Below are positions 10,055 through 24,800 of a DNA stretch of 64,000 nt, in pieces. The stretch spans positions 65,976,694 to 66,040,693 of the forward strand of contig CM051520.1 of assembly GCA_028015205.1 (NCBI GenBank). Reading direction: 5' to 3'. The notes beneath the pieces were generated by a model, which was not told the DNA's origin, did no database searches, and worked only from the letters and a program-made list of their open reading frames with translations. Position 1 is the stretch's first letter, and each line of letters starts with the position of its first letter. Both the position numbers and the translations under genes were made by a program. The stretch is from Mytilisepta virgata (Eukaryota > Mollusca > Bivalvia > Mytilida > Mytilidae).

Positions 10055-12590
10055 CAAGCTGTTGTCACAGGCAAACTATATACAAATACTATATATCCTA
10101 GATATAATGGTATTTGTCCTTGTTATATACTTGTGATTTTGTGCTTTCTTTGTAACTACACTCAATATCCGTTTTGCCTTACATTTGTTAATTCCTATAT
10201 CTTACTAGAAAATTAATACCAAAGTCTTGCAAAATGTGACTCTTGTCACAGATGCCATAATACTTAAGACATTACATAATCTAATATGAAATTTAATTAG
10301 CTCCATTGTTCAAATAAAAAAAAGAAAATAATGAAACCTCATCTGGTTCAAATTAATCATGATCAGATATCTCTCACAAATCACAGTCTTTGAAAGAAAA
10401 TTCCTAAAGCAATTAGAATCAAGTATGAAGAATTCTGTCATGATACATACAAAGTCTTACAAGCGAATAGCCAACATATTTATATTTCACAGTGTAAATA
10501 TGCCACAAATTGGTTGTACTAAAGTAATACTGGACTTAAATGGTATTCAAGCAAGAACATTGATTTTTCATTGGTTGCCGAAATTGGAGCTAAGTCAACT
10601 GAACATAAGACAGAGCTAGGAGTATTCCTAGACAACTTTTTTATCCTTATAATAGCAATCAGCTTGCAATTCAAAATCATAAATTTAGTGTGAACACGCA
10701 ACTGTCATCTCCAGACCGACTTTTACATGAACTCCCACTTGTTCAACTGTATCTTATTTTTTCCAGATATCCATCAATATACCTCGATGTGAGAACCATA
10801 TAAATATGCTTATGTGACAAATTACAAGGAAGAATGTAAATTAAATTTGCAGTTTAGGACATCTTCTTCTCCATTTACATTATAACTTTATAAAGGAAAT
10901 TGAAATATTACATAATTCTAAAATCACTTCAAGTTTCAATTTTGTTGAAATTATTTTCATGTAATTTAGTGAAGCAATAAAACCAATAATATAAGTGCAT
11001 TCTCTTTCTTAAATAAATATGTCATCCTTTTCTGGAAATATTTTTTAAGTTATCATGCAATTTATAAAAAATTTCCATACTTCTGCAACCTCTAAAAACA
11101 GTTAAAATCAAAAATAATAATATTAAGAGAGCTTGTCCTCATGGAATATTGTGTTAAATGTTTGGTGAAAAGCAGGTTTGACTGTAAGAGGTTGTTCTTG
11201 TGGGTATTTAATTTTCGCTTTGTTCGCGACTAAACCTGAAACACGAAAATTGTATGATGTGTTTTATTTCACACCTAAAATGGTAGATTTGATTTCTCTC
11301 CTTTTAAGTTTGACAAAAGTCACATTTTATATTTAGATTTCATAAGTTTTTAGAGAAAATGAAATTTGCTCACCCGTTACAAAATTATGGGTCAAATTCA
11401 ATCAATATTTACAGTTAATCCACTCATTATCAAGAAATTGTGTTTGTTCACCTGTTTGACAAATTACTATCTGTTTAATCATTAATTAACTACAGGTTTT
11501 AGGTGTAATAAAAACACTCTGTCAGTTGTCAAAATGTTTAATGTAAAAAAAATATTTCAATTTGTAGTACAAAGGGCTTTTCCGTTATTAACTTTATAAT
11601 AGGTTCCACATTATAGTATCTGATCGTGGTTTTAGTTTTAAAGGCATGTCTTAGTTTAAAAGAACATAAAAAAATATTTTACCACATTGTTGGTTGCTAA
11701 AAATACATCTCGCTAAAATTAAATCATCCTGTTTTTATTAAATACTGCAAACTTTGCCATCCACTAAAAAAATCACATATTCGGTATTTGTTTTACTATG
11801 TCCGTGGTAATGATTTTTTTATATAGGAATATAGGTACAGTTTAGTTAAAGAGAAGATCAAAATGAAAAATCATAGCATGTGGTAGAAATAAATTAGAAC
11901 TTTTTGAGCTCAAACACAGTTTAATTGATTATTCAAAAGTTTTAAAGAATATTATTTTAAGTTTTAAATTGTGTCGTATTAATTTCTGAATATAAAGTAG
12001 ATGAATAAGAATGTAGTCTGAGATTTCCTGTTTTCAAAAGATTATAGACTGAATGACCAAATATATGTTATATGAAAGCTTAAACCAAGTCCAAATAAAT
12101 GTCTGTTGTGTTCATGCAACCATTATTAATTGTATGTTGTAAAAACTTTTAGATGTACATAAATTATTCATAATCTCATAGAAATTTTTATCTTTCAGAA
12201 ATACCGTAAAATTTGTGTGAAGGTTTTAATATCGCCAAAAATGTGACATGATGAAGATTGCATTAATTAAAACTCACAATTTGATTTTTTGCTAGTTATA
12301 TTCTATTATAAAAGTGTATCAATCCCATTAATTAATCTAGTAATATTGTCCGTTAATGAAAATTTGCAAACAAAACACATGCAAAACTTACAGCATATCA
12401 ATGATTCAAATTTATAGCAATTTTAGAAAATTTCAGATAAAAATTGTACCAGTATATGCTGGTTACCTGCATTCCTACCTTGATGGAATTAAAGAGTAAT
12501 ATTTCTGCTGGACAAAATGTCTTTGTTTTTTACCAAATGACATAATACTCTACATATGAAGCCTATGTTTTGAATTTACTTCTGACTTAC
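10055..12590. other. AT-rich sequence with no supported gene
   Basis: I looked here for C-terminal Gemin5 exons on the minus strand and found none with convincing splice borders and open phase. Short frames at 10359-10701 resemble no known protein. This is presumably Gemin5 intron or intergenic sequence. Confidence 0.5.
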
Positions 12591-12809
12591 CTGCAGATGA
12601 TTTTTCACTTTTTTCATCATTTTCATCTGTTTTTTCTCTTTCTAACTGTTCCTTTTTTTTCTGCAGTGCAGCTTCTATGGACTCTTGATCATCTTTGTTT
12701 AGATCCAGTCCATTTTCTGTCACCACAGCAACATTTCCATCTTCCTGTTCAGTGGCTCCATCTGCAATTTTCTTCTTCCCCTTGGTTTTTACTCTCTTCT
12801 TTCGTGCAA
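12591..12809 (-). CDS. GEMIN5: Gemin5 exon 15: charged linker after the WD propellers
   Basis: Acceptor CCATTTTAG and donor GTAAGTC bound a fully open 219-bp segment in phase with exon 14. It starts VARKKRVKTKGKKKIADGA and continues acidic and Lys-rich, ending EKTDENDEKSEKSSAG. A lysine-rich, low-complexity linker follows the second propeller in human Gemin5 too. The exon has no internal ATG in this frame, so simple ORF finders overlook it. Confidence 0.8.
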
Positions 12810-15800
12810 CTAAAATGGAAATTGTTGATTCAGTAAAATGTTGGAAGAAAAATGGGTCAAGACTGAATAGGCTGGGTTGTGTTTAATGTGTATAAAAGGA
12901 TTACTTGTAATATCCAACCCATACTAATGATAGGTTTATGATAACCAGTAAAAAAATTACAAAATATTATTCAAATGGTATAATTCTCCTTAATGCACAC
13001 ATTCAATGAGAAACCAGAGTGAGTTATATTTTCCTAACCAATGTAGGTAAGGGAGATAATAAATTTGTCTCACTTTTAGCCTCAGGACAAAAGGGAGAGA
13101 ATTTAATTATCTCCCTTACCTACATTGGTTAGGAAAAGATAACTCACTCTGGTTCCTCATACCTCTATAACCAATGTGCTAAGTTTCCAAGATCTGGATT
13201 AAAGATTTATTTACACCAAATAGCTATCCTTCATAAACACTTTTGAACGTGAAGAATGATTAAATTCCACAACATGAAAAATTTAGGAAACATTCTTCAC
13301 TTAACATTATACTCCTTCATGGATATCTCCATAAACATTCTGTAAAGTTTCAAAGATCTGTGTTAATGTAGAAATGGTTGATTACACAAGAACAAAAGGA
13401 AAGAAAGGCAAAGACAGCCATGATAGTAAAGTAGTGTCAGGTGAGTTGATGTCTCTTTTTGATATTATTATTTTGATAGCCATCTTATTTGGATGATCAG
13501 GTCTTCAGATAAAATTCTGACAATGATCCTCTGTGGTGATTTCTCAAAATATGGCTTCAGGTCGCTATAAAAGAGGTATAGAACTAATGTATAGAAACCT
13601 TACCATTTGTCTCAGATGGTATGTGATCAAAGTATCTCCATTTATGAAAAGAGAAGTCTTCCCCTCCAGTAAAGATGACATCTTTTTCTTGGCCACTCCA
13701 CTGAATTGTGAGTAGCCTCCCCTTGTGTCCACGGTAACAAGCTAACATCTGTTCTGTTTCAACATCCCACACCTTTTGAAAATCATAGTGAATATATTAT
13801 TGCATTTTACAAAACATTATTTTTAATATTACAAAGTTTAAACTACGAGTGGTAAGCATTCTCTTTCATGGTATACTCCCCACTCCTCTAAAAAAAACAA
13901 AACAAATATCTTATATAGCAAAAGTCCAGGTGTAATTAGGCATGATGAAATATGAAATTCATTGTAAAATTTTATTTCATGATTCTACTTCATCTACGGA
14001 AATATGTTAAGGTATAAAGACCATAAGCGACTCCATGTTTATTTCAAATGTCCCGGTTGTTCCATGCAACATTAATGGCAATGACCTCGGTAATTATCGG
14101 CAAACTTCAAAAACACTATATACCTAACATATTTTTACAGATGCAACATACAGTGTTAAGAATGTTTCAACAAAAAGACAGATGTAGCCATGTAATTCTG
14201 ACTTTAAATCTTGATTTAATTTCTTTTCTGTCAAAAAGAAATATAATTTACAGTCATTATCTAAGTTTGTCCAGATATCTTAAATGTTATCAAAAAGGAT
14301 ACAATAAATCAAATAATTCAAACTCTAACTTTTTAAACAACTGAATATTTGAAATATACACATATAATGATACATTTCTGTATTCAGCAATTGCAAACCT
14401 CTTTTTTTATATATAATATGCTAAATTTATAAGGACCTGTTTATGAGGTGCACAAATACATAATTTTCCAACTTTATAGTTGGTACTAATAAACTGAGGT
14501 GTAGTTAAACTGAGTGGATCAGATGGCTTGAAATAATGTTGATACCATCACTACTGATGCCTCATCAGAAACACTTTGAATGTTTTTGTGAGGGAGGCAA
14601 TATTATGATATTATTTCATATCAGAGAAAATTTAGTTGTTTTTATTGGTTAAAACATGGTCATGTGGTATTTATTAATCTGCGTTAAAATGCCAAGCAGG
14701 CATTACCACACGGTATTGCCGGTGTCTTCCCATTTATCCAACTTTTGAAAAATGCCTATTCCCATTTATCCAACTTTTTCATAAATTACCTAGGGCTATG
14801 TTTGTTTAGTACATGACACGGTGATGTAGATGAACTGGTAAAGACAATTTGTTCCTGGGATAAAATTATATAAAATTAAATATTTCAAAGGTGAAAGTAT
14901 GGATACTTATAAAATTTAAAATAATAATGATTATTGTTAAAAATATAAAATACATATATATATTGTAGTGTAAATTAAGAAAGCAAAAATAAAAATATCA
15001 AATTGTAAGAAATTAAATTTTGAAATTCATAATTGACAAAGCATAATTAAATATAAAATTATTAATATTTTGGTAGCGTTTACTATTAATCCCAATTAAA
15101 TGAATTTATATAAATATGCAATTAATGGCTGTTAATTGGCTTTGAATAATGTTCAAGAAGAAGCAAATCTTTTTTCACTTTTTTATACCTTTAATTTGAT
15201 AACTGCTCACTCAGCATCCCAAGCCAATCCCTGCTTTATAAGCACTGACATTCTGACGAAAATCATTATTCAAGTTTGATCATGGCAAATGCACAAGTCA
15301 GAGTAGACTACATTCGACACGCTAGAGGCCACTATTTAGCAGTAAATGGCTACAGATATGTCATCAAGACGAGAAAACAGGGTAGAGACGCAGAACTCGC
15401 CTACTGGCAGTGTGCTGAGAAAGACTGCCCAGGCACAGCCAACACCAGAGATAACATGGTGACCAGATTTCCAAGAGATCACAACCACCCACCAACCCGT
15501 GCAGACATAGATGCCAAGAAATTTCTTGCCACACTCAGAGAAAAGGCATCTAAAACTCTAGAACCACTACCAGCATTGTATGACAACGAGATCATCAAAT
15601 TTAGAAACCGAGAATGGAACGACGACACACAACGGGTGGTTGAAAAGATACCAACTTTCGTCAGTACGAAATCTTCTTTGTACCGAGAACGCAACAGTGA
15701 ACTACCACCACTACCAACCACACGTGACGCCATTAATCTACAGGGAGAGTGGAGAGAGACTACTACAGGAGCACCATTCCTACTAGCTGATGATGGTGAC

Positions 15801-18800
15801 CACAACAAGATTCTTGTATTTGGCACTGCAGACAACCTCCGCCATCTTAGTACTGCCGACACAATATTCGGTGATGGAACTTTTTACGCCAGTCCTGTAC
15901 TTTTCACCCAGCTATACACACTACATGCACTTATAGACAACGAGATGTACCCGCTTATATTCGCCTTTCTACCTGACAAATACCAAATCACCTACCAACG
16001 CCTCTTCGAGATAGTTAAGACTGCAGCAGCAACCAACAACACACCACTCAATCCGACCACTATATTCCTAGACTTTGAGTCTTCAGCACGTAACGCAGCA
16101 GAAGCAGCCTTCCCACTAGCATCAATTAAAGGCTGTCTATTCCACTACAGCAAACGCATATGGAGGAAGGTACAGAAACTAGGTTTGGCACACCAGTATA
16201 CCAACGACGACTCACTCAATCTTCACATCAGACGAGCTTCAGCTTTACCACTTGTACCCATTAACCAAGTCGATGATGTATGGTTCCACGCAATTGAAGA
16301 CTTCGAGACAGATGATGCAAAAATAACACAATTCAACGACTACATTACTAGCCAATGGATAGAGATGGAAACATCAAGATGGAACCACTACTCAACTGTT
16401 GGACCAAGAACTACAAACCATTTAGAAGGATGGCACCACAAACTTAATAACCAACTTCACAAAGCTCACCCGAACCTATATATCATCATAGAGAAGCTTC
16501 AGAACACCCAAGCAGCAAATGAGATCAGACTTATCCAGTACGCAGCTGGTGGTACTAGAAAGACAAGGAAACTCAAATACAGACTACTCGACTCCAGACT
16601 TCAGCAACAGAAACAACGCTTCACTCAGGGAGAAATCGACATCTACCAATATACAGACGCTGTCTCATACCTACTTAAACTTCAGTGAACTAATGACTTT
16701 CATGTGATATAGTGCTTTGTTTTATACATGTAAATTGTATGCTATAACATTTTTTAAATGTAAACATATTTCACTGTGCTATTGACATATTTAGTGCTTT
16801 TCATTGAACTATGAAATAATTATTGTTTTGCATTCCTATGTCTGTTAATAGAATAATGTCTGATATTATTAGATTTGAATAAAATATCGTAACAAAAACT
16901 TTAAGTCTTATTGCAAAAGCCTGTGTCATCACTTTAGAATCCATCAATCAAAGAAGAACAAACAACATGATCAAAAATATTCAACTTTACAAATATAAAA
17001 AAGAAAAATAGGATAAAGATATACATCTTAAAGAGGACTTTATTTCTGTGATCATTTTGACCCAACACATGACCCAAGCTCTAATTAGTGATTGTTGTTT
17101 TAACATTTTACACCATTCCCACTTATCCAACTTTATTTTTTTTAACCTATACTATTAATTTTTTAAAAAGTTGCAATTTAGAGTTACGTCCCCTTTTTAA
17201 AACGCAAACGTGATGCAGCAGTTGTTAATTAAATTCTAGACATTTCTAGATGAAATTTTGGTTTCAATGAAATAAAAAAACAATACTTGCTCAAATAGTA
17301 TTGTTGTAATATTATATAACAGGGTGCCTTTTTTATGTACATAGTAAGTATGCATATTTTGAATAATAAATTCTTGTCAGTAATGCTTGAAGTAGAAAAA
17401 AAGAATATACCAGTATATGGGTAATTTCCATGAATGTACAATATACCAGCATAGCACCAAAAGTAATGACAGAAACATAAACACATATCCAGAGGTCATC
17501 ATGAGGTCTTCAACATACATGTACATGTAAGGAGCCCACACCCAGCAGATTTATATTTTTCAATGAAATAAACACAATAGTTGCTTATATAGAGGGTATT
17601 ATCATGATAAATTGACTGCCCTCTGGACAGATATTGCCTGAAACATTGATAATGCCCGAGCCGCAGGCGAGGGCATTATCAATGTTTCAGGCAATATCAG
17701 TCCCTTGGACAGTCACTATATCAGGATAATGCCCTCTATATAAGCAACTATTGTATAATTATAACATTGCTATTTCTGAATTGGCCTTGTTATTGGTCTG
17801 TGGCTTGCAGTATTGGCCAAAGCCAAAGCCAATACAGAAATAACCATGATATGATATCTTTATTAACTAATTTTCAGAATGCCCATTCTTGATGAATTAT
17901 GTTCCTGTATTTCCAGTACAATCAATATTTAATTTTCCTCAGAAATGAAACTGACCTTCATTGCCTGCCTCACTGAACTTTAAATGTTAATATCTAAAGT
18001 TATGTATATATTCAAAGTAAAGTCTAGAGAAAATTGAATTACCCTGTATTGGCTGAGTACAGTTTTTGTTTTATTGGAGCCAATATTACACTAGTTAATA
18101 AATAACCTAAGATTCATCTGACATCAGTTTTTTTTAAAATATTCTGTGGCCATGGGACATTAGACCACCCCATAAATAAATATAGAAATTCCAGTTTTAC
18201 ATATAGACCATGTTCTGCGGTCTCATGGCCTATTTAAAAGAGGACATCAGAAGAGATGCATTTACAACATAATAAATGCTTCAGGTGAACAAGACTGTAC
18301 AAACCATAGCTTGTCCGTCATACGATGCTGATGCAATTTGTCCATCACAATGGGTGCTCCATGAGAGTCCTGTTATCCTATGACAATGGCCACGTAGAGA
18401 TTTCCACGGCTCAGTAATTATGGTAGCCTCTTTACCCTCTTTTTGGGCATCTGATAAAAATGCAAACTGACAGGTGTTAATATTTAACATAAAATATTTG
18501 GTCGTAAAAATATTTTGATCATGTGGCACCTAAATGTAACCTATGTCTAATTATGGTTTAATTAAAAAGCAGGGATGATTTTGAAAAACCAGGAAAAAAA
18601 GTGGAAATGTTAAACAAGAAGCCAAATTACTATACCTTATAAAGAAACTGATAAATATGGTTTGAATATGCGAAATAAAATAATCTTGTAAAAATAGTAC
18701 ATAATAGTTAAATTATCATGGATATGTATGAAATGTATGTTATGAAACTAATCTAGTTGTGATTTTTCGGTGTAGAAAAAATGTGTTAAATAGTACTGAT

Positions 18801-21800
18801 TACAGAAGAACTTCTAATCATTCTAAATATTGATTTCCTTGATCTGATCAAATAATTATCTGGCTTTACCTATTACTGGGGATAAATCCATGATGTTTAT
18901 AGTTGACTCATTAGAACCTGTAGCTATAAAGTTCTTGTACAGGGAACCAGCGCTTGATGTTGTTGTATATTGTGGATGCCATACTACAGCATTTATAAGC
19001 TTCTTATGAACATGGACTGTTCCTCGTAATTTCAAACTGGGTGGATCTAAAATCTCAACAGATCTGAATAATAAAGAAGTTTTTAATAAACGAAATATTC
19101 TGTATTTGACATGATATGAATATTTCTTATTAACTGTCATAAAAATAACTACTAAACAAAACAAACATACAAAATTTAACATGAAATGAAACTGCAAGTG
19201 ACACTGTGTCGCATACGCAGGAACTTATTATCGTTCAAATATATTTTAGTTGAACCATTAAGATATAGGTATGAAAAAAAGCAGAATTGGGGAATAGCCT
19301 TTACCATGTTTACATGTGCAAAATCAACTGACCATGAAATTGGTAAAACATGCCCTTACTGCCAAATATGAAGAAAATCAACCAGGAGATGAATGACTAC
19401 CTACAAATACCAAATATTTAGATGGACGATAACAACAGGACCGAAAAGGGCTACCGTAATTACTCTAATTATTGGACACTAAAATACACCTATTTTTTAG
19501 GAAAATTGGAAGATTGTCGAAAAAATAGAGTTTTCATATTTCCGTCCACATCGTTGTCATTTTTTGACTTCATATGATCGACCTGGTCAATGTACTTTAA
19601 GAATATGCAATCAAAATAATGGTTCATACTTGCAGTATTGTTATTTGATTTTGCTTTCATGATTTATCTTTTTGTACCTTCAAATTAAGTTAAATGAATG
19701 TTGAAGATGAAAACAGTAGCAAACTTCAAACGACCCGCCATGTTGTTGACTAATATGTGGACATCTCACAAATTATTTTTACGATCTGGATTTGGAGCAT
19801 CTCACAAATGATTTTTACAACACATGTTACGTTTGTAGTCTCATCGTCTTTTTAGAACATATTATAACTATTACATTTAAATGTCTTATGAACAATGATA
19901 AGAGGATCTGTTTTGTAAAAACATTATTCATTTCATTTCAAATTTTTTAAATTAATTTCTCTGAGAAACACGAATACGCAATTCCGTTCCGAACTCGTTT
20001 CGGATTTCTTTTCAAAAGTAAACTTCCAGGTAGGAAAAATTCAATAAAATTTACTTAAAAATCGATCTTGTTTCAATCAAATTTATTAAGAGAGATAGTT
20101 TAAATGGTTAAGAAAGACGAAATAAACACTTGATGAGGACTGCAAGTAATTAACTTACCTAAGAAGTTAAAATTATTGACTGTCACCACCTGAGAACAAC
20201 AATCGTAACTTTGACAATTTTGAAATCGTCGAAAAAATAGAGTTATCAAAAAATTCAATTTTCCTTGAATTTTCAAAAGTGTCCAATAATTAGGCCGTCC
20301 AATAATTAGAGTAATTACGGTATTACTCTGCAACCAACTTTGAAATTGGTATAATATGAACATGCTTAGATCACGTCTAACCATAATACCAAAATTTAAA
20401 CAAAATCTTCCAATAGATAAATAATACACAAGATATGCTAGGAACCTGTGATGGATCACAGGAGCTCAACCGACAGAGATGCCTAGTGCATCCCCAGGTG
20501 GTGGATAAGGAAGACCCTCTCGTTGGGGGATTGTCAGATCATAATACGGAAAGTCTGACCACAGACCAGAATGGGTAATGTGTTTGGAGAATGTCACACT
20601 CCCTGCAGGCTAAAGACCCTTTCTGTAGTTTTTGAAAAAAGAGTACGCCAATGCTGCTATGGAAGGTTAAATTATCTGACCCTATCCAACTCTCCTTTTA
20701 CAGCAGCAGTCAAAATTGGTTCCCCTTAGTGTCCAGTCCCACCCCTAGTTGAATTGTTTGAAAAATTGAACTGGTTCTTGTCCCGAAGAAGCATGAAATA
20801 TTTGCCACTGAAGCAACAATCAATCAATCAATCACAAGATATGTGGTCAGATGGATGAATGGACAATTGTGTTTCAGTACACAAACCACACTGCGATTTG
20901 AGATATAAAAAATACAAAATATTAAAAAGAAGTGTTTTAGAGCTAATCAAATAATCATATCCATAAAAGACCTACCCATCATCATTTCCAATGGCAACCA
21001 ATGAAAAATCTGGACTCCAGCTGATCTCGCTCCTTACTGGTACCCTTGCCTATAAAATAAAATGTTTATGTTCAGTTTATGAAATACCTTGTAGAAATTT
21101 TGTAAGTAACATGATAACATTATTTTAAAACCTCAGTCACCTGCACCTGATTAACTCAATGTCATTTGCTATTTCAAATTACATACATCTGTGTGTATAA
21201 ATCCGGATTGCAAAAAGAAATCCACTAAAAAACAGTTTAAAATCATCCTTGGATATACGTAGACTTGCAGATTTGACCTCTAAAGTCCCTTCACAAAAGT
21301 GTCTACTGTTCAGAACCTGGACTACTCAAAACTAATACATGTACTCAGTTATTTTTGCGAACTGGATGAGAAGGACATATTCGTTGATTTTTGTCGAAAA
21401 AGCGAGACATAGCGATCCTACATTCCGTCGTCGTCGGCGGCGTCCACAAATATTCACCCTGTGGTTAAAGTTTTTGAAATTTTAATAACTTTCTTAAACT
21501 ATCCTGGATTTCTACCAAACTTGGACAGAGGCTTGTTTATGGTCATAAGATAGTATCCAGAAGGAAATTTTGTAAAAAAAAAATTCCAGTTTTTCCGTAT
21601 TTTACTTATAAATGGACTTAGTTTTTCTGCCAGGAAACATTACATTCACTCTGTGGTTAAAGTTTTTAAAATTTTAATAACTTTCTTAAAATATCCTGGA
21701 TTTGTACCAAACTTGGACAGAAGCTTGTTTATGATCATAAGATAGTATCCAGAAGTAAATTTTGTAAAATAAAAATTCCAGTTTTTCTGTATATTACTTA

Positions 21801-24800
21801 TAAATGGACTTAGTTTTTCTGCCAGGAAACATTACATTCATTCTGTGGTTAAAGTTTTCAAAATTTTAATAACTTTCTTAAACTATCCTGGATTTGTACC
21901 AAACTTGGACAGAAGCTTGTTTATGATCATAATATAGTATCCAGAAGTAAATTTAGTAAAAAAAAAAAAAATTTTCCGTATTTTACTTATAAATGGACTT
22001 AGTTTTTCTGCCAGGAAACATTACATTCACTCTGTGGTTAAAGTTTTTAAAATTTTAATAACTTTCTTAAACTATCCATTAACTGCAAATCTATTATGTG
22101 CATTCACCTATCACACTGAAAATATAGACAACATCAAAAGTAGGCGAGACACTGGGTTCCGCGGAACCCTTACGAATTTTATGAATTTCAAAAAAAAATA
22201 TGTTAAAATTGAAAGCTACTGTAATTGACAGAACTGTTTATAATCAGTCGATAAACATACTATTTTTTTTTATCCAATAGATTTCCTTTAAGTAAAATCA
22301 ATGCATTTACGGCTAAATCAACGATCATATTGTAAGAAAGACTCATATTTCATTAGGTTCTTCAATTTGTGGATTGTCCAAGAGATCAACAAAAACTGGT
22401 GTACCACAGAAAGTATATGAAGTATAACTAACTGTTTTTATCTGTCCCCTAGTTGTCCATGGGAATAATGTTCAATTGTATTTTACTGTTATAATTTATA
22501 AGAAATGAGATGTCTAATTGACATCAAACCAGATTTTCCTTTATTACAAGTATATTTTTTTCTGTTGGAAAATAAAGTTAAAAATGTTCCCTTAGAATAA
22601 AGAACACCATATGACATGTTGCTACAAGGGGGATAAAAGCCTCGAGTTACATTGTAGAATAATCATGTAAATGAAACCTTGTTTAGGTTAAACTTTCATC
22701 CACTAGCCCAAAGCCAGAATATAACAAAATTTGCTTTGAACTAGTTACCTGAAGATAACCACCAACCTTTGGTAGGAAAACTGACAGTCCTTGTAAATTA
22801 AAATCACAGTCAAGCATACCTTACAATAAGTATAGTATGAAGATAAAAGCCTTTTAATAGATTGAAATACTCTTACAAAAACTTCCCTTTGTTCGGGCAT
22901 ATCTGTTAACACTTATATAGACCAATTTCCAATATATTGAGTTTTCTGTACATTTCTATGTTACAAAACAAATATACATAGTACATGTATGTCACTTTGT
23001 TCAATGATGCAATTCGAGATGATTCACCCCAAATCATTCATTAACACATAACTGTGCACTGAGTATAGTATCTCTATAAATAATACGACTGCATAAATTA
23101 AAATAAATAAGTAAACCTTTCTTCCATTGGACTGTTCTATAAGGTCATTGAGATTATATGCCTCATCTTCAAGTCTGTGTGGATCATGCTGCATTACAAT
23201 TCCATCCCCAATACTATAGAGAAAGTATCCAGCTGAACTGGTTGTTTCTATGAATAAATTACTCAAGACTTTTCAAATGTAATATATATAAATTTTTTCT
23301 ATATATGTACGCTTTAGAAATTTAAAATACTGTGTTTAAAGCTTTTGTAAATACCAATCCAAAGATACTAATATTAGATATAGTAAATTTATACTATGCT
23401 GTATACGACGCATTTCAAGGAGTTACCTCTCATCAGCAGCATTAAAATCGAAACATGTGGAAGACCAAAATCCAAACTAGAAGTACTCAACCAAAAATAC
23501 CAAAATAGGAAGCCAAATATCAGCTAAGGAGATCTACCATGTGCAATACAAGGAATGAACCCTTAGTATTTCTATTATTTTTTAATTTTGCTAAATACTG
23601 GTAATTTCTGTAACAAATCAATGAATAATAATGTCAGACAAGTCTGACGACTGGGTTGGCGAATACCCTCAGGGACCTAGGGTCCATCAGCAGTATGTAA
23701 GGTATGTTTTTAACTAAAAGTTCTTGAAGGTCTTGTGATGCAAACAACACCACTTGACATTTCATAAAAACTTACAGATATGTTACTCTATAAGAAATCC
23801 TTCATTTTTTAAACTAATAAGTGTACTTTATTATTCCTTAGAACAGCTTCAGAGCTTGAGAAAATTCAAGTCCAATTTCAGTCTGAAACAATGTTTTAAG
23901 TTATAAGGATCATACACGACCACATGATCCTTCCAAATGTCCCTTACGTCAAAGTAACAGCTATTACCTCGGTAATTATCAGCAAACTTCGGAAACACAA
24001 TACACTGAATATCCAACGTATTTTCCTAGACGCCACATACAAATAATGAAGTGTGTATCAACCCAAGAAAGATATATCACACCACTCCTATTTTAAACCT
24101 TTACTTTCTTACTTAAAGATGCTCACTGATCATGTTTTGGTCTCTTTGTCAGATTTTTGGAATCCTCAGGTTTTATCCATTTCTTAAACATGAAATTTTT
24201 TGCCCATGAACCCCAACTTTTTCTTTTATAATTCAATCATATATACCTTAAAATGGTATTTGACAAAATTTTATGAAATCCTTTTTATTTTTTCATACAT
24301 CTTTGAAAGACTGAAGTTGTCAATGCAAAGACAATGGAAAATCCAGAGAAAACCCATTTCCTGCAAATTTTCAAGGCCTTCTAGCTCTAAAATGAGCACA
24401 TGAACCTATATTTTTTTCTTGCTTATTTGTTTACTATTCATATGTTCTCTCAAACTAAAACACCTATTTCAAATCCTATTTATTTCCTATTAGACCAGCG
24501 ATCATCCTTAATCCTCTGTGTGCATACTTGCATATGAGACCAACACCAACGACCTTTGGTTGAAACTTTTTTCAGCCAAGAAGAAATATAATTTACAGTC
24601 ATGATCCATCATGGTACAGATACCCTAACAGATAAAGCTTCTAATCAAGGCATCCAGAACATTTCTGACCAGATGATTCTTCCAAATGCTCACGACGTTC
24701 GGTGTGAAGTTATTTCACTGACCTCAGTATCATCAGCGAACTACGGAAACACCTAACCTATTTTTATACTGGTACATTCAAACTACATGTACAAAGATAT

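Noticed and set aside
15479..15862. 127-codon minus-strand frame
   Set aside because: Shadow of the intact transposase on the opposite strand; composition mirrors it and no domain is visible.
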